A stretch of DNA of 64,000 bases. Source: Rotaria sordida. Taxonomy: Eukaryota; Rotifera; Eurotatoria; Philodinida; Philodinidae. Positions 62,411-64,000 of this stretch are shown here, piece by piece (positions within the stretch are counted from its first letter, which is position 1; each line of letters starts with the position of its first letter). The DNA is taken from contig CAJNOL010000373.1 of NCBI GenBank assembly GCA_905250125.1, forward strand, positions 2,815-66,814. Reading direction: 5' to 3'. The position numbers and the translations under genes are program-made. The notes beneath the pieces are model-generated. The model saw nothing but the letters and a program-made list of their open reading frames with translations, was not told the origin of the DNA and did not search any database.

Positions 62411-63560
62411 CCTAGTCATACTGGTATTTTCTTCTAATATGGAACAGCTTGTATGAACAATTATCATTTTATATAACTCACAAAATGATCGATAGAAACA
62501 TGTCGAATTTTGATAGAAGACGTTCGAAATGACAAAAACGAGAAAATTTGACTGTGATTGTTGATTCAATGAACACTTACGGCTTAGTCTCTCTTTAATT
62601 AACTGGGAAAACAAACAAATTTCTGACTTCAAAAACTTTCATTTTTCAGAATTCGATGAAAATGAACGAATTTGTTTCTGTAATTCCTAAAAAATGTATA
62701 TATATATCATATACGAACTTAACAACTTAGACACAATTTTCCAACAGAAATGCAATAACTTTTCAATCTTTAGATTTTGTGTCACATGAAAAGAGATAAG
62801 TTTTATTTTCTAGAAACTGAAAGCTCGTGTACGATTATTATTCAGTACTCAGCATCGTATTAATAATAATAATACAAGGAGGAAGTGAAGGAATTCGAAA
62901 ACATGAATGGAGATGTGAGTAGATCTGAATGTTGGCATGTGAGTTAGAGATTTGGATTCTCATTGCGAATTGTTGCCAGTCAGTGCGAAAAAAAACCACC
63001 TTCCCCGACTATTGTCATACTCCACCCCCATCCACACATTACTATCAACAATACAGCAGCACTGATGATTTTCGATGGTACATGGTTTCCCAGCCATATC
63101 TACTGTCACACTCTACTGACACTGAGGTAACCTTGAAAGCAAGGTAGGTACACAATCATTACATCTGGAGTTTGGGGAAGTAAATCGTTGGTTGATGGCT
63201 TTTTACTGAGGGAATCGATCAAATCTTCGGAAAAATATTGAACAGAAAAGAAAGACACTTAAATTCCGCTGAAGAAAAATAGAACTATTGCAAGATACGG
63301 AACGGAGTCGTCGCTCCCGAAGTCCCGCTATGAAGGTGTTTGTTTTTCTTTACTTTTATACATTTTTTCGGTTTTGCTTGAGCCATATAATGTTGAAGAA
63401 AAAGAAATAAAAGAATTGTGAAATAGTTCTTTATTGACGTGTCGTAACATGCAGTATGCCAGCATAGTCAACATAATCTCCTAGTTACACCTTAAGAACT
63501 CAATTTTTTACTTGAAAGAAAGCGTCTCCATAATTTCAAATAATTATTTATCAAGAATGT
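62411..63560. other. No gene seen
   Basis: Frames at 62282-62632 (minus) and 62929-63147 (plus) carry no motif. Confidence 0.4.
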
Positions 63561-63640
63561 GGATGTGGATGTGGGTATGACTGTCTGGCTGAAGTGAACA
63601 GACCCGCACCCGCACCCGCACCCGCACCCACACCCATACC
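63561..63640. repeat. TG/CA hairpin with (ACCCGC)n array
   Basis: GGATGTGGATGTGGGTATG, a spacer containing TGTCTGGCTG, then a run of ACCCGC units passing into CGCACCCACACCCATACC, which pairs with the left arm. The ACCCGC run is G4-prone on the minus strand. Confidence 0.7.
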
Positions 63641-64000
63641 ATATAAATATCTCAGCTGATTATGGTGTCTTCAATGTGAACAAAAAGTGTTTTTTTTAAA
63701 TTTTTAATAAAAGATTTTATTCTTGTATATAATATCAAAGAAATTTGATTCGGTCTAACTTGATCTGCTAAACAATAGTAGTGTATTATGGAAGGTGGAA
63801 GAAATCTATTTGAATTGATTTGTAATGAACCGAAACAAATTAAGTCTCAATTCCATAGTCATTTGATACTGATCAGTATGGTGTCCATCTCTCTCCCTCA
63901 CTGATTCTCTTTCAGCCACAGTAGCCTCGAAGAAAACATCGTCGATGTCAACCAATCTTCACATGCCTGTGATGAAAACATTGTTTGAATCAGACGTTGT
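63641..64000. other. No supported gene at right edge
   Basis: After an acceptor-like TCTTTCAG at 63909-63916 one frame stays open to the window end and contains an ATG near 63947. This might be the beginning of a gene continuing beyond, but there is too little to judge. Confidence 0.25.

Noticed and set aside
1-64000. tRNA, rRNA, CRISPR or bacterial operon features
   Set aside because: No B-box/cloverleaf pattern or rRNA text noticed by eye, no spacer arrays, and gene structure is eukaryotic.

Overview
The window reads as a metazoan nuclear contig, most likely from a bdelloid rotifer of Rotaria type. It is very AT-rich. Genes have many short (about 50-100 bp) GT-AG introns plus a few introns of 0.5-1.8 kb. 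Telomere-like TGTGGG/CCCACA arrays occur, and an orphan domain at 655-1086 resembles one I associate with expanded bdelloid protein families. The species assignment is inference. There is a 100-base N gap (15893-15992) and a 10-base N gap (26280-26289).

Layout. 1-3.1 kb: telomere-like CCCACA arrays and the orphan domain. 3.15-5.5 kb: a complete P2X ATP-gated channel (minus). 6.5-7.2 kb: a decayed copy of a TTAA-flanked MITE. 7.2-15.9 kb: gene-poor AT-rich DNA with a degenerate ~24-bp array and a Ty3/gypsy-like relic. 16.1-17.2 kb: a two-domain 2H phosphoesterase-like protein. 17.9-20.9 kb: HSBP1 (plus) and a Pitchfork/CIMAP3 homologue (minus), convergent. 24.2-26.3 kb: a His/Gly-rich secreted protein (plus) and an annexin (minus, 5' end lost in a gap), convergent. 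26.3-36.4 kb: mostly gene-free, with pseudogene scraps, a ~1-kb inverted repeat and a ~450-bp foldback. 36.4-38.1 kb: a CC1-box coiled-coil adaptor. 39.6-40.2 kb: an ApoD-like lipocalin with three in-frame stops. 40.4-44.5 kb: SSNA1 (minus) and RP2 (plus), head to head. 44.7-50.1 kb: SCAI, with MITEs in two introns. 52.8-53.9 kb: an intronless glutathione S-transferase-like gene. 54.9-58.4 kb: pseudogene debris, including a ROCK-like kinase relic, and two foldback elements. 58.6-60.3 kb: a GT61 glycosyltransferase. 60.3-64 kb: no confident gene, but more TG-rich hairpins.

Themes. Three genes are ciliary or basal-body (Pitchfork, SSNA1, RP2), and a fourth is a dynein-adaptor-type coiled coil. 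SSNA1 and RP2 share a 223-bp divergent promoter with an RFX X-box-like element. Several intact genes (HSBP1, Pitchfork, SSNA1, RP2, SCAI, the secreted protein) could be recovered exon by exon with consistent splice phases. The rest of the window is dominated by small non-autonomous DNA elements and foldbacks, several of them inside introns or dead genes.
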